From: Streptomyces zingiberis
Lineage (GTDB): Bacteria > Actinomycetota > Actinomycetes > Streptomycetales > Streptomycetaceae
Direction: 5' to 3'
DNA: 64,000 nucleotides
Assembly (NCBI RefSeq): GCF_012034935.1
Contig: NZ_JAATEN010000011.1
Coordinates: 62,001 to 126,000, forward strand
A program made the translations under genes and the position numbers. Shown here piece by piece: positions 27,066-35,869 of the stretch. Within the stretch, counting starts at the first letter, position 1, and each line of letters begins with the position of its first letter. The notes under the pieces are model-generated. The model saw only the letters and a list, made by a program, of their open reading frames with translations, did no database searches and was not told where the DNA came from.

Positions 27066-27797
27066 ATGCGGGGTCGGGATGGGCTGGGGACGGGTGTGGA
27101 TATTCCGGCCGCGGGTGGCCGTATTCCCGCGGGCGCGGTGCGCCGCGCGATCCGCGACGACATCGTCTCGGGGGTGTACCCCTTCGGCAGCCGCCTCACC
27201 GAGGAACAACTCGCCCGCCGCTACGGGGTCTCCCGGGTCCCGGTGCGGGAGGCGCTGCGGGCGCTGGAGTCGGAGGGGTTCGTCACCACCCGGCGGCACG
27301 CGGGGGCGTGCGTGGCCGAGCCCACCGACGACGAGGCCGCCGACCTGCTGGAGGTCCGTGCCCTGCTGGAGCCGCTGGTCGCGGCCCGTGCCGCGCGGCG
27401 CCGCACGGAGGCGCACGTGAAGGTGTTGCGGGGGCTGGTCACCCTGGGCCGCAAGCGGGCGGACCGGGGGCTCCCGCCCGATCTGCGCTCCCTGGACACC
27501 TGGTTCCACGAGACGCTGGCGCAGGCGGCGGGCAGCCCCACCCTGGTGGCCCTGCTCACCCAGGTCCGGCGGAAGATCGCCTGGGTGTACGCCGATCCCC
27601 GGCCGCCGGCCACGGCGGACCTCTGGAGTGAGCGTGGCGCCATCGTGGACGCCGTGGCGCGCGGGGACGCCGGCCGCGCCCGGGGGCTGATGGCGGCCCA
27701 TCTCGACCTCGTGGAACCGGACGGTCACCGGTTGCGCCGCGGGCCGGCGGTGAGGAATCCGAAACAATCCGTCAACAGGGAAAGTGCGCGGAATTAA
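27066..27797 (+). CDS. GntR family transcriptional regulator (FCD type)
   Basis: 243-aa regulator. The winged HTH covers about residues 25-90 (RRAIRDDIVSGVYPFGSRLT, then LARRYGVSRVPVREALRALE). The FCD effector domain follows with LLEVRALLEPLVAARAA and DTWFHETLAQAAGSPTL and the helix ending GRARGLMAAHLDLVE. Start chosen at ATG 27066 because GGAGG lies 7 nt upstream; a longer form from ATG 27021 is possible. TACAGT (27009-27014) may be its -10. Effector and targets are unknown; it stands alone, with convergent ptsH downstream. Not DasR, which is a HutC-type GntR. Confidence 0.9.
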   Translation: MRGRDGLGTGVDIPAAGGRIPAGAVRRAIRDDIVSGVYPFGSRLTEEQLARRYGVSRVPVREALRALESEGFVTTRRHAGACVAEPTDDEAADLLEVRALLEPLVAARAARRRTEAHVKVLRGLVTLGRKRADRGLPPDLRSLDTWFHETLAQAAGSPTLVALLTQVRRKIAWVYADPRPPATADLWSERGAIVDAVARGDAGRARGLMAAHLDLVEPDGHRLRRGPAVRNPKQSVNRESARN

Positions 27798-28200
27798 CAT
27801 GGGCCGCGCCGGGCGGCCGGGGACGGCCGGGGGAGGGGCGGGGAAAGGGCGGCCGGGGGCGCCCGTTATTTCGCGGGTGAATTCTCCGGTGCTCCGGTGC
27901 TCCGGTGCCCGGGTTTCCGGCGCACGGCCCGCCGGGGCCCGGGGCTCGTGGCTCCATCGTGCTCCCGCCCGCCCCCGGCCCGGTGGGGGCCGCGCGAGGG
28001 AGGTCACGCCGGGCACCCGGCCGCCCTGGGCCGGGCGGCGGGCCACGTCCTGACGGCGTGGCCGGTCCGCGCCCGCCACCGGGGGCCGCGGCTCCGGCGC
28101 GTCGGAGCCGCCGGTACGACGGCGTCACCCCGATGCGACGCGGCCCCCATGAGGTGCTGTCCCGACACGAGGCTGCTCCGGCGCGACGCGGCCCCGACAC
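27798..28200. other. Non-coding region with degenerate repeats between GntR gene and ptsH terminator
   Basis: No gene. Contains TCCGGTGC repeated three times (27885-27908) and a pair of 13-bp direct repeats GCGACGCGGCCCC (28135-28147 and 28183-28195) with CCCGACACGA also repeated (28161-28170, 28193-28202). The pattern looks like local duplication. Confidence 0.55.
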
Positions 28201-28244
28201 GACGGAGTCGCGGCCACCCCGCCGGGGGTGACCGCGACTCCGTC
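28201..28244 (-). terminator. Long hairpin terminator downstream of ptsH
   Basis: Arms GACGGAGTCGCGG (28201-28213) and CCGCGACTCCGTC (28232-28244) are perfect, and CACCCC/GGGGTG inside extends the stem to about 19 bp. It lies some 80 bp beyond the ptsH stop, on the other side of the 7-bp repeat, and could serve the GntR gene as well. Confidence 0.85.
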
Positions 28245-28246
28245 GC

Positions 28247-28293
28247 GCCGCGCGCCGCGCGCCGCGCGCCGCGCGCCGCGCGCCGCGCGCCGC
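28247..28293. repeat. 7-bp tandem repeat (GCCGCGC), about 6.7 copies
   Basis: Exact copies of GCCGCGC start at 28247, 28254, 28261, 28268, 28275 and 28282, plus a partial copy at 28289. It lies between the ptsH stop (28326) and its hairpin terminator. A pure G+C repeat of this kind is prone to slippage. Confidence 0.92.
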
Positions 28294-28325
28294 CGGCCCG
28301 GGGCCGGCGGCCGGAACGGCCGGGC

Positions 28326-28607
28326 TCACACCGTCCCGGGCAGTTCCTCCAGCCCCTCCGAGACCAGCTTCGCCAGCCGGTCGAGCGCGGCCTCCGAGCC
28401 CTCGGCGTCGGAGGCGAGCACGACCTCCTGGCCGCCCTCGGCGCCCAGGCTCAGCACGGCGAGCATCGACGCGGCGTTGACCGGGGAGCCGTCGCCCTTG
28501 GCGATGGTCACCGGGACGCCGGACGCGGTGGCCGCGCGGACGAAGATCGAGGCGGGCCGGGCGTGGAGCCCTTCGGGCCAGCCGACGGTGACACGGCGCT
28601 CTGCCAT
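28326..28607 (-). CDS. ptsH: HPr, phosphocarrier protein of the PTS
   Basis: 93-aa phosphocarrier that passes phosphate from enzyme I to sugar-specific EIIA components. Active histidine is His15 in GLHARPAS. The serine equivalent to the regulatory Ser46 is Ser47 in NAASMLAVLSLGA. Length and sequence fit Streptomyces HPr. Start ATG 28607 with GAAGGG upstream (minus strand). A TACGCT -10 (28649-28644) lies about 37 nt upstream, and a DasR-type operator overlaps the promoter, so expression probably responds to N-acetylglucosamine metabolites through DasR. Genes for enzyme I are not in the window, as usual for Streptomyces. Confidence 0.97.
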   Translation of the reverse strand: MAERRVTVGWPEGLHARPASIFVRAATASGVPVTIAKGDGSPVNAASMLAVLSLGAEGGQEVVLASDAEGSEAALDRLAKLVSEGLEELPGTV

Positions 28608-28653
28608 GGTGGGTGCCCTTCGGTAGGGGGAACGGTCGCCAACAGCGTACCGA

Positions 28654-28669
28654 TGTTGTCTAGACCACT
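28654..28669 (-). promoter_or_regulatory. DasR-responsive element (dre) upstream of ptsH
   Basis: TGTTGTCTAGACCACT matches the dre consensus ACTGGTCTAGACCACT at 13 of 16 positions, with the GTCTAGACCAC core intact. It sits between the presumed -35 and -10 of ptsH. DasR control of pts genes is established in S. coelicolor. Confidence 0.8.
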
Positions 28670-28836
28670 GCCGGGCGCACGCCCGTCCGGCCTCCGGCCA
28701 CGGTACCCGGGGGCCGGAGCCGCGCCCCGGCCGCGTCCCGCCGGGTCACGGCGGGACACGCCGGGTCAGGGCCGGGTCCCGCACACCGGAGCGCCGGGCT
28801 CCGTCCGCCGGTCCCGGCCCCCCGTACGCTGACCCC

Positions 28837-31716
28837 ATGGAGACGCCGCACGCGCAGGTCTATCCGGCCCACTGGGAAGCCGACGTCGTGCTGCGCGACG
28901 GCGGTACCGCCCACATCCGACCGATCACCGAGGACGACGCGCGGCACCTCGTCGACTTCTACGAGCGGGTGTCGGACGAGTCCAAGTACTACCGCTTCTT
29001 CGCCCCCTACCCCCGGCTGTCCGACCGCGACGTCCACCGCTTCACCCACCACGACTACGTCGACCGTGTGGGCCTGGCGGCCGTGGTGGGCGGGGAGTTC
29101 ATCGCCACGGTGCGGTACGACCGCATCGACACCACCGGACGCCCCGCGTCCGCGCCCGCCGACGAGGCCGAGGTGGCCTTCCTCGTCCGCGACGACCACC
29201 AGGGGCGCGGGGTGGCCTCCGCGCTGCTGGAGCACATCGCCGCCGTCGCCCGGGAGCGGGGCGTCCGGCGCTTCGCCGCCGAGGTGCTGCCCGCCAACAG
29301 CAAGATGATCAAAGTCTTCACCGACGCCGGCTACACCCAGCGGCGCAGCTTCGAGGACGGCGTCGTCCGCCTGGAGTTCTCCATCGAGCCCACCGACCGC
29401 TCCCTGGCCGTGCAGCGCAGCCGGGAGCAGCGGGCCGAGGCCCGGTCGGTACGGCGGCTGCTCGCCCCCGGCTCGGTCGCCGTGATCGGCGCCGGGCGCG
29501 GTCCGGGCGGCATCGGCCGCGCCGTACTCCGCGGGCTGCTGCACGGCGGGTTCGCCGGCCGGGTGCACGCCGTCAACCACGCCTTCCCCGCGGAGCAGGG
29601 CACCCTGGAGCCGGAGGGCGTGCCCACGCACCGCTCCGTCGCGGAGATCGGGGAACCGGTGGACCTCGCGGTCGTCGCGGTGCCCGCGGAGGCCGTGCCC
29701 GGTGTGGTCGCCGACTGCGGGACGCACGGGGTGCAAGGGCTCGTCGTCATCTCCTCCGGTTTCGGGGAGAGCGGCCCGCAGGGGCGCCTGCGCCAGCGTG
29801 ACCTGGTCCGGCTCGCCCGCTCCCACGGCATGCGGATCATCGGGCCCAACGCCTTCGGCGTCCTCAACACCGCGCCGGGGACCCGGCTGAACGCCTCCCT
29901 CTCGCCGCAGCTCCCGCCACCGGGGCGGATCGGGCTGTTCACCCAGTCCGGTGCCATCGGCATCGCCCTGCTCGCCGCGTTGCACCGGCGCGGCGCCGGC
30001 CACATCTCCGCCTCCACCTTCGTCTCCGCCGGCAACCGCGCCGACGTCTCCGGCAACGACTGCCTCCAGTACTGGTACGACGACCCGGCCACCGACGTGG
30101 TGCTGATGTACCTGGAGTCCATCGGCAACCCGCGGAAGTTCGGCCGGCTCGCCCGGCGCACCGCCGCCGCGAAGCCGGTCGTCGTGGTCAAGGGCGCCCG
30201 GCACAGCGGGGCGGCCCCCACCGGCCACGCCGTCACCACCCGCATCCCCGACGCCACCGTCTCGGCGATCTTCCGCCAGGCCGGGGTGATCCGCGTGGAC
30301 ACCGTCACCGAACTCGTCGACACCGGGCTGCTGCTGGCCGGGCAGCCGCTGCCGCGCGGCCCGCGGGTGGCGATCCTCGGCAACTCCGAGTCGCTCGGCC
30401 TGCTCGCCTACGACGCCTGCCTCACCGAGCGGCTGCACCCGCTGGAACCGCTGGACCTGACGACCCACGCCACCCCCGGTGACTTCCGCGAGGCGCTCAC
30501 CGAGGCGCTGGCCGACGACGCCTGCGACGCGGTGGTCGTCACCGCCATCCCCTGGGTCGGGTCCGGCACCGCGGGCCCCGGCTCCGGCGAGGCGCCGCAG
30601 CTCGCCGCCGCCCTGCGGGACGCCGTGGCGGCGGGCGGCTCGGCCAAGCCGGTCGCGGTGGCCCACCTGGAGATGGACGGGCTGGCGGCGGCGCTCGGCG
30701 CCCCCGAGGACGGCGCGGGCGGCCGGGGCGGCGCGGGTGGCGCGGAGCCCCCGGCCGGGGACGCCGCCGGGACGGCCGCCGCGACGGCCCCCGCCACCGG
30801 GCCCGGCGCCCTCCCGCGCGGCTCCGGCATCCCCGCCTACCCCGCCGCCGAACGGGCCGTGCGGGCGCTCGCCGAGGCCGCGCGCTACGCCGAGTGGCGC
30901 CGCGCCGCCACCGAGCCCGGACCCACCCCCGCCTTCCCCGAGTTCGAGGACGCCGACCCGGCCGGCGCGAGCGCCGAGATCGAGGCCCTGCTGGCCGCCG
31001 CCGGGGAGCGGGGCGGGCGCGGGGTACGGCTCTCCGCCCCGGACACGGCCTCCCTGCTGGCGCGGTACGGCATCACCGTGCGGCCCGCGCTGCCGGCCCC
31101 CGACCCGGACGCCGCGGCCGCGGCCGCGGCCACCCTCGGCTACCCCGTCGCGCTGAAGACGACGGCCCCGCATCTGCGCCACCGCCCCGACCTGGGCGGT
31201 GTCCGGCTCGACCTGGCCGACGAGAAGGACCTGCGCCGGGCCTACCGGGAGCTGACGGACCTCCCGGGTTCCCTCGGCTCGGCGGCGGAACTGCGCCCGG
31301 TGGTGCAGTCCATGGCCCCGCGCGGGGTGGACACCGTCGTCCGCGCCGCGATCGATCCCGCGGCCGGCGCCGTGCTCTCCTTCGGGCTCACCGGCGCGCC
31401 CTCCGAGCTGCTCGGCGACGTCGCGCACCGGTTGCTGCCGGTCACCGACCGGGAGGCGGCCGAGCAGATCCGGTCCATCCGGGCCGCGCCGCTCCTCTTC
31501 GGCTGGCGGGGCTCGGACCCGGTGGACACCGCCGCCCTGGAGGACCTGCTGCTGCGCGTCTCCCGGCTGGTGGACGACCACCCGGAGGTGGTGGCCGTGG
31601 AGCTGGAGCCGGTGGTGGTCGCCGCCCGTGGCCTCGGCGTGCTGGACGCCTCCGTACGGCTGGCCGCGCCCCCCGCCGACTCCGAGCTGGGCCCGCGGCG
31701 GCTGCCCGCGTACTGA
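28837..31716 (+). CDS. GNAT acetyltransferase / acyl-CoA synthetase (NDP-forming-like) fusion, Pat-like
   Basis: 959-aa multidomain protein. N-terminal GNAT domain (about 20-190) with the acetyl-CoA loop QGRGVASAL; then CoA-binding Rossmann domain (LLAPGSVAVIGAGRGPGGIG, ~210), succinyl-CoA-ligase-like domain (FTQSGAIGIALL; ARHSGAAPTGH with His464 in the region where active ligases carry the phospho-histidine), and a C-terminal ATP-grasp segment (VALKTTAPHLRHRPDLGGVRL near 770-790, split motif). Related proteins (Pat, PatA) acetylate lysines such as those of acyl-CoA synthetases. A low-complexity Gly/Ala linker lies around 625-660. TACGCT sits 6 nt before the ATG: probable leaderless transcript. 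Divergent from ptsH. Whether the ligase half is active is uncertain. Confidence 0.92.
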   Translation: METPHAQVYPAHWEADVVLRDGGTAHIRPITEDDARHLVDFYERVSDESKYYRFFAPYPRLSDRDVHRFTHHDYVDRVGLAAVVGGEFIATVRYDRIDTTGRPASAPADEAEVAFLVRDDHQGRGVASALLEHIAAVARERGVRRFAAEVLPANSKMIKVFTDAGYTQRRSFEDGVVRLEFSIEPTDRSLAVQRSREQRAEARSVRRLLAPGSVAVIGAGRGPGGIGRAVLRGLLHGGFAGRVHAVNHAFPAEQGTLEPEGVPTHRSVAEIGEPVDLAVVAVPAEAVPGVVADCGTHGVQGLVVISSGFGESGPQGRLRQRDLVRLARSHGMRIIGPNAFGVLNTAPGTRLNASLSPQLPPPGRIGLFTQSGAIGIALLAALHRRGAGHISASTFVSAGNRADVSGNDCLQYWYDDPATDVVLMYLESIGNPRKFGRLARRTAAAKPVVVVKGARHSGAAPTGHAVTTRIPDATVSAIFRQAGVIRVDTVTELVDTGLLLAGQPLPRGPRVAILGNSESLGLLAYDACLTERLHPLEPLDLTTHATPGDFREALTEALADDACDAVVVTAIPWVGSGTAGPGSGEAPQLAAALRDAVAAGGSAKPVAVAHLEMDGLAAALGAPEDGAGGRGGAGGAEPPAGDAAGTAAATAPATGPGALPRGSGIPAYPAAERAVRALAEAARYAEWRRAATEPGPTPAFPEFEDADPAGASAEIEALLAAAGERGGRGVRLSAPDTASLLARYGITVRPALPAPDPDAAAAAAATLGYPVALKTTAPHLRHRPDLGGVRLDLADEKDLRRAYRELTDLPGSLGSAAELRPVVQSMAPRGVDTVVRAAIDPAAGAVLSFGLTGAPSELLGDVAHRLLPVTDREAAEQIRSIRAAPLLFGWRGSDPVDTAALEDLLLRVSRLVDDHPEVVAVELEPVVVAARGLGVLDASVRLAAPPADSELGPRRLPAY

Positions 31717-31722
31717 GCCGCC

Positions 31723-31798
31723 CCCCGGAGCCGTCCCCTGAGCCGTCCCCGGGCCACTGCCGGGCCGGGGCGGGGCCGGCCCGGGGACGGCTCCGGGG
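31723..31798 (+). terminator. Long-range hairpin after the Pat-like gene
   Basis: CCCCGGAGCCGTCCCC (31723-31738) and GGGGACGGCTCCGGGG (31783-31798) are perfect 16-bp arms. A second pair, AGCCGTCCCCGGGCC (31741-31755) with GGCCCGGGGACGGCT (31778-31792), competes for the same right arm. Confidence 0.75.
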
Positions 31799-31891
31799 CG
31801 CGCCCGCCGGGGTACGCGCGGGCCGCCGCGCCCTCCCGCGGTGGGCGGCGCCGTTCATCCGGGGGCGCGGGGGCCCCGTAGGATGGGCCCC

Positions 31892-32485
31892 ATGGCGAAG
31901 ACCGGTACGACGACCCAAGGGCTGCGCTCGGCGATCGAACGCAGCGGCTACTACCCGGCCCTGGTGGCCGAGGCGGTGGAGGCCGCCGTGGGCGGCGAGC
32001 CGGTCAGCTCCTACCTGGTCCACCAGGAGACCACGTTCGACTCCAACGAGGTCCGCCGGCACGTCACCGTCCTGGTGCTCACCGGCACCCGTTTCATCGT
32101 CAGCCACACCGACGAGCAGGCCGCCGACGGCACCTCCCCGTCGCCGTACGCCACGACCTCCACCGAGTCGGTGCGGCTGGAGAAGATCTCCTCCGTGGTG
32201 CTCAGCCGGGTGGTGGCCAACCCGGAGTCGTACACCCCGGGCACCCTGCCCCGCGAGGTGGTCCTCACCATCGGCTGGGGCGCGGTCAACCGCGTCGACC
32301 TGGAGCCGGCCAGCTGCTCGGACCCGAACTGCGAGGCCGACCACGGCTACACGGGCAACACCACCGCCGACGACCTGAGCCTGCGGGTCAGCGAGGCCGG
32401 GGACGGCCCGGACTCCGTCCGCCAGACCCTCGCGTTCGCCCAGGCGCTCTCCGAGGCCACCGTGGCCTCCGCCGCCGGCTGCTGA
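31892..32485 (+). CDS. DUF5998 family protein
   Basis: 197-aa conserved actinobacterial protein of unknown function. Recognisable features are GLRSAIERSGYYPALV at the start, the central TRFIVSHTDEQ and SVRLEKISSVVLSRVV strands, and a cysteine pair in SCSDPNCEADHGYTG. No membrane segment or signal peptide. The ATG at 31892 follows TAGGAT (31879-31884) by 7 nt with no Shine-Dalgarno, fitting a leaderless transcript. Its stop overlaps the start of the next gene (TGATG), so the two are translationally coupled and may act together. Confidence 0.85.
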   Translation: MAKTGTTTQGLRSAIERSGYYPALVAEAVEAAVGGEPVSSYLVHQETTFDSNEVRRHVTVLVLTGTRFIVSHTDEQAADGTSPSPYATTSTESVRLEKISSVVLSRVVANPESYTPGTLPREVVLTIGWGAVNRVDLEPASCSDPNCEADHGYTGNTTADDLSLRVSEAGDGPDSVRQTLAFAQALSEATVASAAGC

Positions 32486-33690
32486 TGACCCGGCCCGCCC
32501 CCGCCGGTTCCGCCTGGCACGATCACGATCCGGCCCCCCTCGACCCCCGCTCCGCCCCCGCCCCCGCCTACGGCCACGGCTCGCTGGCCGAGCTGCTGCC
32601 GACGCTCGCCGCGGGACAGGGCGTCCCGGGGCTGACCGCCGGGCTCGGCCTGGAGCCGGCCGACCGCAACTGCGTCTTCCTCATCGACGGTCTCGGCTGG
32701 GAGCTGCTCCGCGCCCATCCCGAGCAGGCGCCCTTCCTCACCTCGCTGCTCGCCGGCTCCCACGGCGGCACGGGCCGCCCGCTCACCACCGGCTTCCCCT
32801 CCACCACGGCCACCTCTCTCGCCTCCGTCGGCACCGGCCTGCCGCCCGGCGCGCACGGGCTGGCCGGCTACACCGTGCTGGACCCGGCGAGCGGTGCCCT
32901 GATGAACCAGCTCCGCTGGCGCCCCTGGACCGACCCGCATCGCTGGCAGCCGTACCCGACCGTCTTCCAGCGGGCGGACGCGGCCGGGGTGCACACCTGC
33001 CAGGTCTCCGCGCCCGGTTTCGCGGGCACCCCGCTGACCCGGGTGGCGCTCAGCGGCGGCACCTTCCACGGCCGGACGGGCGGCGAGGACCGCATGGATC
33101 TCGCGGCGGAGCAGCTCGCCGCCGCCGACCGCTCCCTGGTGTACACGTACTACAGCGAGGTGGACGGCAAGGGGCACCGTCACGGCGTCGACTCCGACGA
33201 GTGGCGCGCCCAGCTCGCCTACGTCGACCGGCTCGCCCAGCGCCTCGCCGACCGGCTGCCGCCCCGCTCGGCGCTGTACATCACCGCCGACCACGGCATG
33301 GTGGACGTCCCGTTCGACGAGGAGTCCCGGATCGACTTCGACGAGGACTGGGAGCTGAGCGCCGGCGTGGCCGTCCTGGGCGGCGAGGCCCGCGCCCGCC
33401 ATGTCTACGCCGTCCCGGGCGCCGCGGGGGACGTGGCAGCCGTCTGGCGCGAGGTGGTCGGCGACCGGATGTGGGTCGCCACCCGGGACGAGGCCGTCGC
33501 GGCGGGCTGGTTCGGGCCGGTGGAGGAGCGGGTGTACGGGCGTATCGGCGACGTCGTCGCGGCGGCCCGGGACGACGTCGCCGTGGTCGCCTCCCGGACC
33601 GAGCCCAACGAGTCCGCGATGACGGGGCTGCACGGTTCGATGACGCCCGCCGAACAGCTCGTCCCGCTGCTCGAAGTACGCTCCTCCTGA
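32485..33690 (+). CDS. Alkaline phosphatase superfamily (nucleotide pyrophosphatase/phosphodiesterase-type) protein
   Basis: 401-aa metal-dependent phosphodiesterase/phosphatase fold. Key motifs: VFLIDGLGWELL (first metal Asp), TGFPSTTATSLASVGTG with the predicted Thr/Ser nucleophile, YYSEVDGKGHRHGVDSDEW (metal Asp and His) and YITADHGMVD (Asp-His). No signal peptide is visible, so the enzyme is likely cytoplasmic, which sets it apart from secreted PhoA/PhoD types. The first 35 residues are Pro/Ala-rich. Starts on the ATG overlapping the DUF5998 stop and precedes thymidine kinase by 90 bp. Substrate unknown; nucleotides or sugar nucleotides are family precedents. Confidence 0.88.
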   Translation: MTRPAPAGSAWHDHDPAPLDPRSAPAPAYGHGSLAELLPTLAAGQGVPGLTAGLGLEPADRNCVFLIDGLGWELLRAHPEQAPFLTSLLAGSHGGTGRPLTTGFPSTTATSLASVGTGLPPGAHGLAGYTVLDPASGALMNQLRWRPWTDPHRWQPYPTVFQRADAAGVHTCQVSAPGFAGTPLTRVALSGGTFHGRTGGEDRMDLAAEQLAAADRSLVYTYYSEVDGKGHRHGVDSDEWRAQLAYVDRLAQRLADRLPPRSALYITADHGMVDVPFDEESRIDFDEDWELSAGVAVLGGEARARHVYAVPGAAGDVAAVWREVVGDRMWVATRDEAVAAGWFGPVEERVYGRIGDVVAAARDDVAVVASRTEPNESAMTGLHGSMTPAEQLVPLLEVRSS

Positions 33691-33780
33691 CGCCGGAACC
33701 GGCCGTCCCGGCGTCACGCCGCCGTGGCCGGGACCGGCGCGCGCATGCCCCCGAAAGCGACGGAAAGGCCCCACCTCACC

Positions 33781-34431
33781 ATGGCGGAGCTGGTGTTCTT
33801 CAGCGGCACGATGGACTGCGGGAAGTCCACTCTGGCGCTTCAGATCGGGCACAACCGTTCGGCCCGCGGGCTTCAGGGCGTCATCTTCACCCGTGACGAC
33901 CGGGCGGGCGAGGGCAAGCTGTCGTCCCGGCTGGGCCTGGTCACGGAGGCGATCGAGGCCACCGAGGGCATGGACCTGTACGCGTACCTCGTCGACCAGC
34001 TCTCCCGGGGCGGCAAGGTCGACTACGTCATCGTCGACGAGGCGCAGTTCCTCGCCCCCGGGCAGATCGACCAGCTGGCCCGGACCGTCGACGACCTGGG
34101 GCTGGACGTCTACGCCTTCGGCATCACGACCGACTTCCGCACCAAGCTCTTCCCCGGCTCCCAGCGGCTGATCGAGCTCGCCGACCGGATCGAGCAGCTC
34201 CAGGTGGAGGCGTTGTGCTGGTGCGGCGCCCGCGCCACCCACAACGCCCGCACCGTGGATGGCGAGATGGTCGTCGAAGGCGTGCAGGTCGTGGTCGGCG
34301 ACGTGAACCGCCCGGCGGAGGAGGTCGGCTACGAGGTGCTGTGCCGCCGTCACCACCGCCGCCGGATGACCAGCGCCGCGGCCCACGCCGGCGCCCTCTC
34401 CCCGGACGTCCTGCCGGTCAACCACGCCTGA
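33781..34431 (+). CDS. tdk: Thymidine kinase (type II)
   Basis: 216-aa salvage enzyme that phosphorylates thymidine with ATP. Walker A is GTMDCGKST (9-17); the catalytic base is Glu87 in VDEAQF; the lasso and thymidine-binding region follows ITTDFRTKLFPGSQ. Structural zinc ligands: Cys146, Cys148, Cys188 and His191. ATG 33781 gives the family-typical N-terminus MAELVFFSGTMD; GGAAAGG lies about 13 nt upstream, a little far, and an in-frame ATG at 33745 would add 12 residues. Probably co-transcribed with DUF5998 and the phosphodiesterase-like gene. Confidence 0.95.
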   Translation: MAELVFFSGTMDCGKSTLALQIGHNRSARGLQGVIFTRDDRAGEGKLSSRLGLVTEAIEATEGMDLYAYLVDQLSRGGKVDYVIVDEAQFLAPGQIDQLARTVDDLGLDVYAFGITTDFRTKLFPGSQRLIELADRIEQLQVEALCWCGARATHNARTVDGEMVVEGVQVVVGDVNRPAEEVGYEVLCRRHHRRRMTSAAAHAGALSPDVLPVNHA

Positions 34432-34848
34432 CCGCCCCTCCGGGCATCCGCGGGCCCGGTCCGGTGCGGGGCCGGCGGGGCGGAACCGGGCGCGCCGGAC
34501 CACGGAGCCTCCCGGGCCCCCGGGCGGCTCCGTACCGGCGGGCCCCCGGCCACACCGGTGTCATGGACGTGGCCGGGGAGGCACCGGTGCCCATGGGTGA
34601 CATGGCCGGGATCGGCGCCGGGGTGATGAGGCGGGCACGAGGAGCCGCGCTCGCCACCACCGGCGCCGGACGACGGCCGTCAGGTTCCGGGCCGCCGTGC
34701 TGCCGCAGGTGTCCTCCCTGCCGGGGCCGTGGGGCCGCCGGCGGGGACACCGAGAGGGTGCCGCCCGTCCGGACGCCGGCGTGGCCGGAGCGGCCCGGGA
34801 GGACCTCCGGCGGCGCCGCGCGGCGCCGCGGACACCGGCCGCCGCGCG
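34432..34848. other. Convergent intergenic region, nothing recognisable
   Basis: 417 bp between the ends of tdk and the VOC gene. Open frames on both strands are compositional. I see no strong terminator hairpin and no RNA. Confidence 0.45.
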
Positions 34849-35607
34849 TCAGCGGGCCGTGCGCAGCAGGTTGAAGACGGCGCCCTCGGGATCGGCGACG
34901 GTGGCGACCCGCCCGTACGGCTGTTCGTGCGGCGCCGCCAGCACGCGTCCGCCCAGCTCGGCCACGCGCGCGGCGCCGGCGTCCGGGTCGGCGGACTCGA
35001 AGTAGGTCACCCAGCGCGGCCCGAGACCCCGGACGGGTGTGTCGCCGTGCTCGCGCACGGTCGCCACCGGGCGGCCGTCCAGGTGGAGGGTCACCTTCTC
35101 CGGCTCGTCGGAGCGGGCCTCGTAGCCGAAGACCGCCTCGTAGAACTTGGCGGCCGCCACATCCTGTTCCTGCAGTTCGTTCCACGCCTGGGTGCCGGGC
35201 TCGCCCGCGGTCTGCGCCCCGGCGAGATCGAGGCCCTGCCAGATCCCGAAGACCGCGCCGAACGGGTCGGAGGCGATCGCCACCCGGCTCGCGCCCCCGG
35301 CGTCCAGCGGCCCCACCGCGACCGTGCCCCCGCAGGCCCGGATCAGCTCGGCGGTGGCGTCTGCGTCGTCCGTGGCCAGATAGGTGGTCCAGGCGGCCGG
35401 CAGCCGGCGGCCGGACAGCTCGCCGATCCCCGCGACCTCGCGCCCGTCGAGCCGGGCGCGGACGTAGGGCCCGAGCTGCCGTGGCGCCGGCGCGAAGTCC
35501 CAGCCGAACAAGGCGCCGTAGAACTCCTGCGTCGCCGCCAGGTTGTGCGCCATCAGACTCACCCAGCAGGGCACTCCCGGTGTGCGCGGCGTCGCTGCCT
35601 CGGTCAT
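34849..35607 (-). CDS. VOC (glyoxalase/dioxygenase superfamily) protein, two-domain
   Basis: 252-aa protein with two tandem vicinal-oxygen-chelate modules. Module 1 starts VPCWVSLMAHNLAATQEFYG and has ALFGWDF; module 2 has TQAWNELQEQDVAAAKFYEA and AVFGYEA. Each ends with a DPFGAVFGIWQ / DPEGAVFNLL strand. The same architecture occurs in the mycobacterial CFP30B-type proteins. ATG 35607 has GAGGAGAG upstream on the minus strand. Reaction unknown; bleomycin-binding-like or glyoxalase-like roles are both possible. Convergent with tdk and divergent from the sulfurtransferase. Confidence 0.9.
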   Translation of the reverse strand: MTEAATPRTPGVPCWVSLMAHNLAATQEFYGALFGWDFAPAPRQLGPYVRARLDGREVAGIGELSGRRLPAAWTTYLATDDADATAELIRACGGTVAVGPLDAGGASRVAIASDPFGAVFGIWQGLDLAGAQTAGEPGTQAWNELQEQDVAAAKFYEAVFGYEARSDEPEKVTLHLDGRPVATVREHGDTPVRGLGPRWVTYFESADPDAGAARVAELGGRVLAAPHEQPYGRVATVADPEGAVFNLLRTAR

Positions 35608-35869
35608 GGTCACTCTCTCCTCGGGCGGTGGGATCGGGGCGGGACCCGGCGGGCGCTCGCCGCGGGAGCGGCCTCCGGCCGCAGGGCCGCGCCGGCTGTC
35701 GCGCCGAGGGAGACGGACCGCGCCGCGTTCCGTGGCTTTGGGGTCAAGGATGCCCACTTTGCCGGTGCATATCCGTCCGGCTCGCGCGCCGGTCCGGCAA
35801 CTACCCCCACCGAGGCCGGTTTCCGGGGTCCGGGGCGCCGCGCGTCGGACGCTACGCAAAGATGAGGGA

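Noticed and set aside
28247..28293. Possible CRISPR-like array
   Set aside because: The 7-bp units are contiguous with no spacers; it is a simple tandem repeat.
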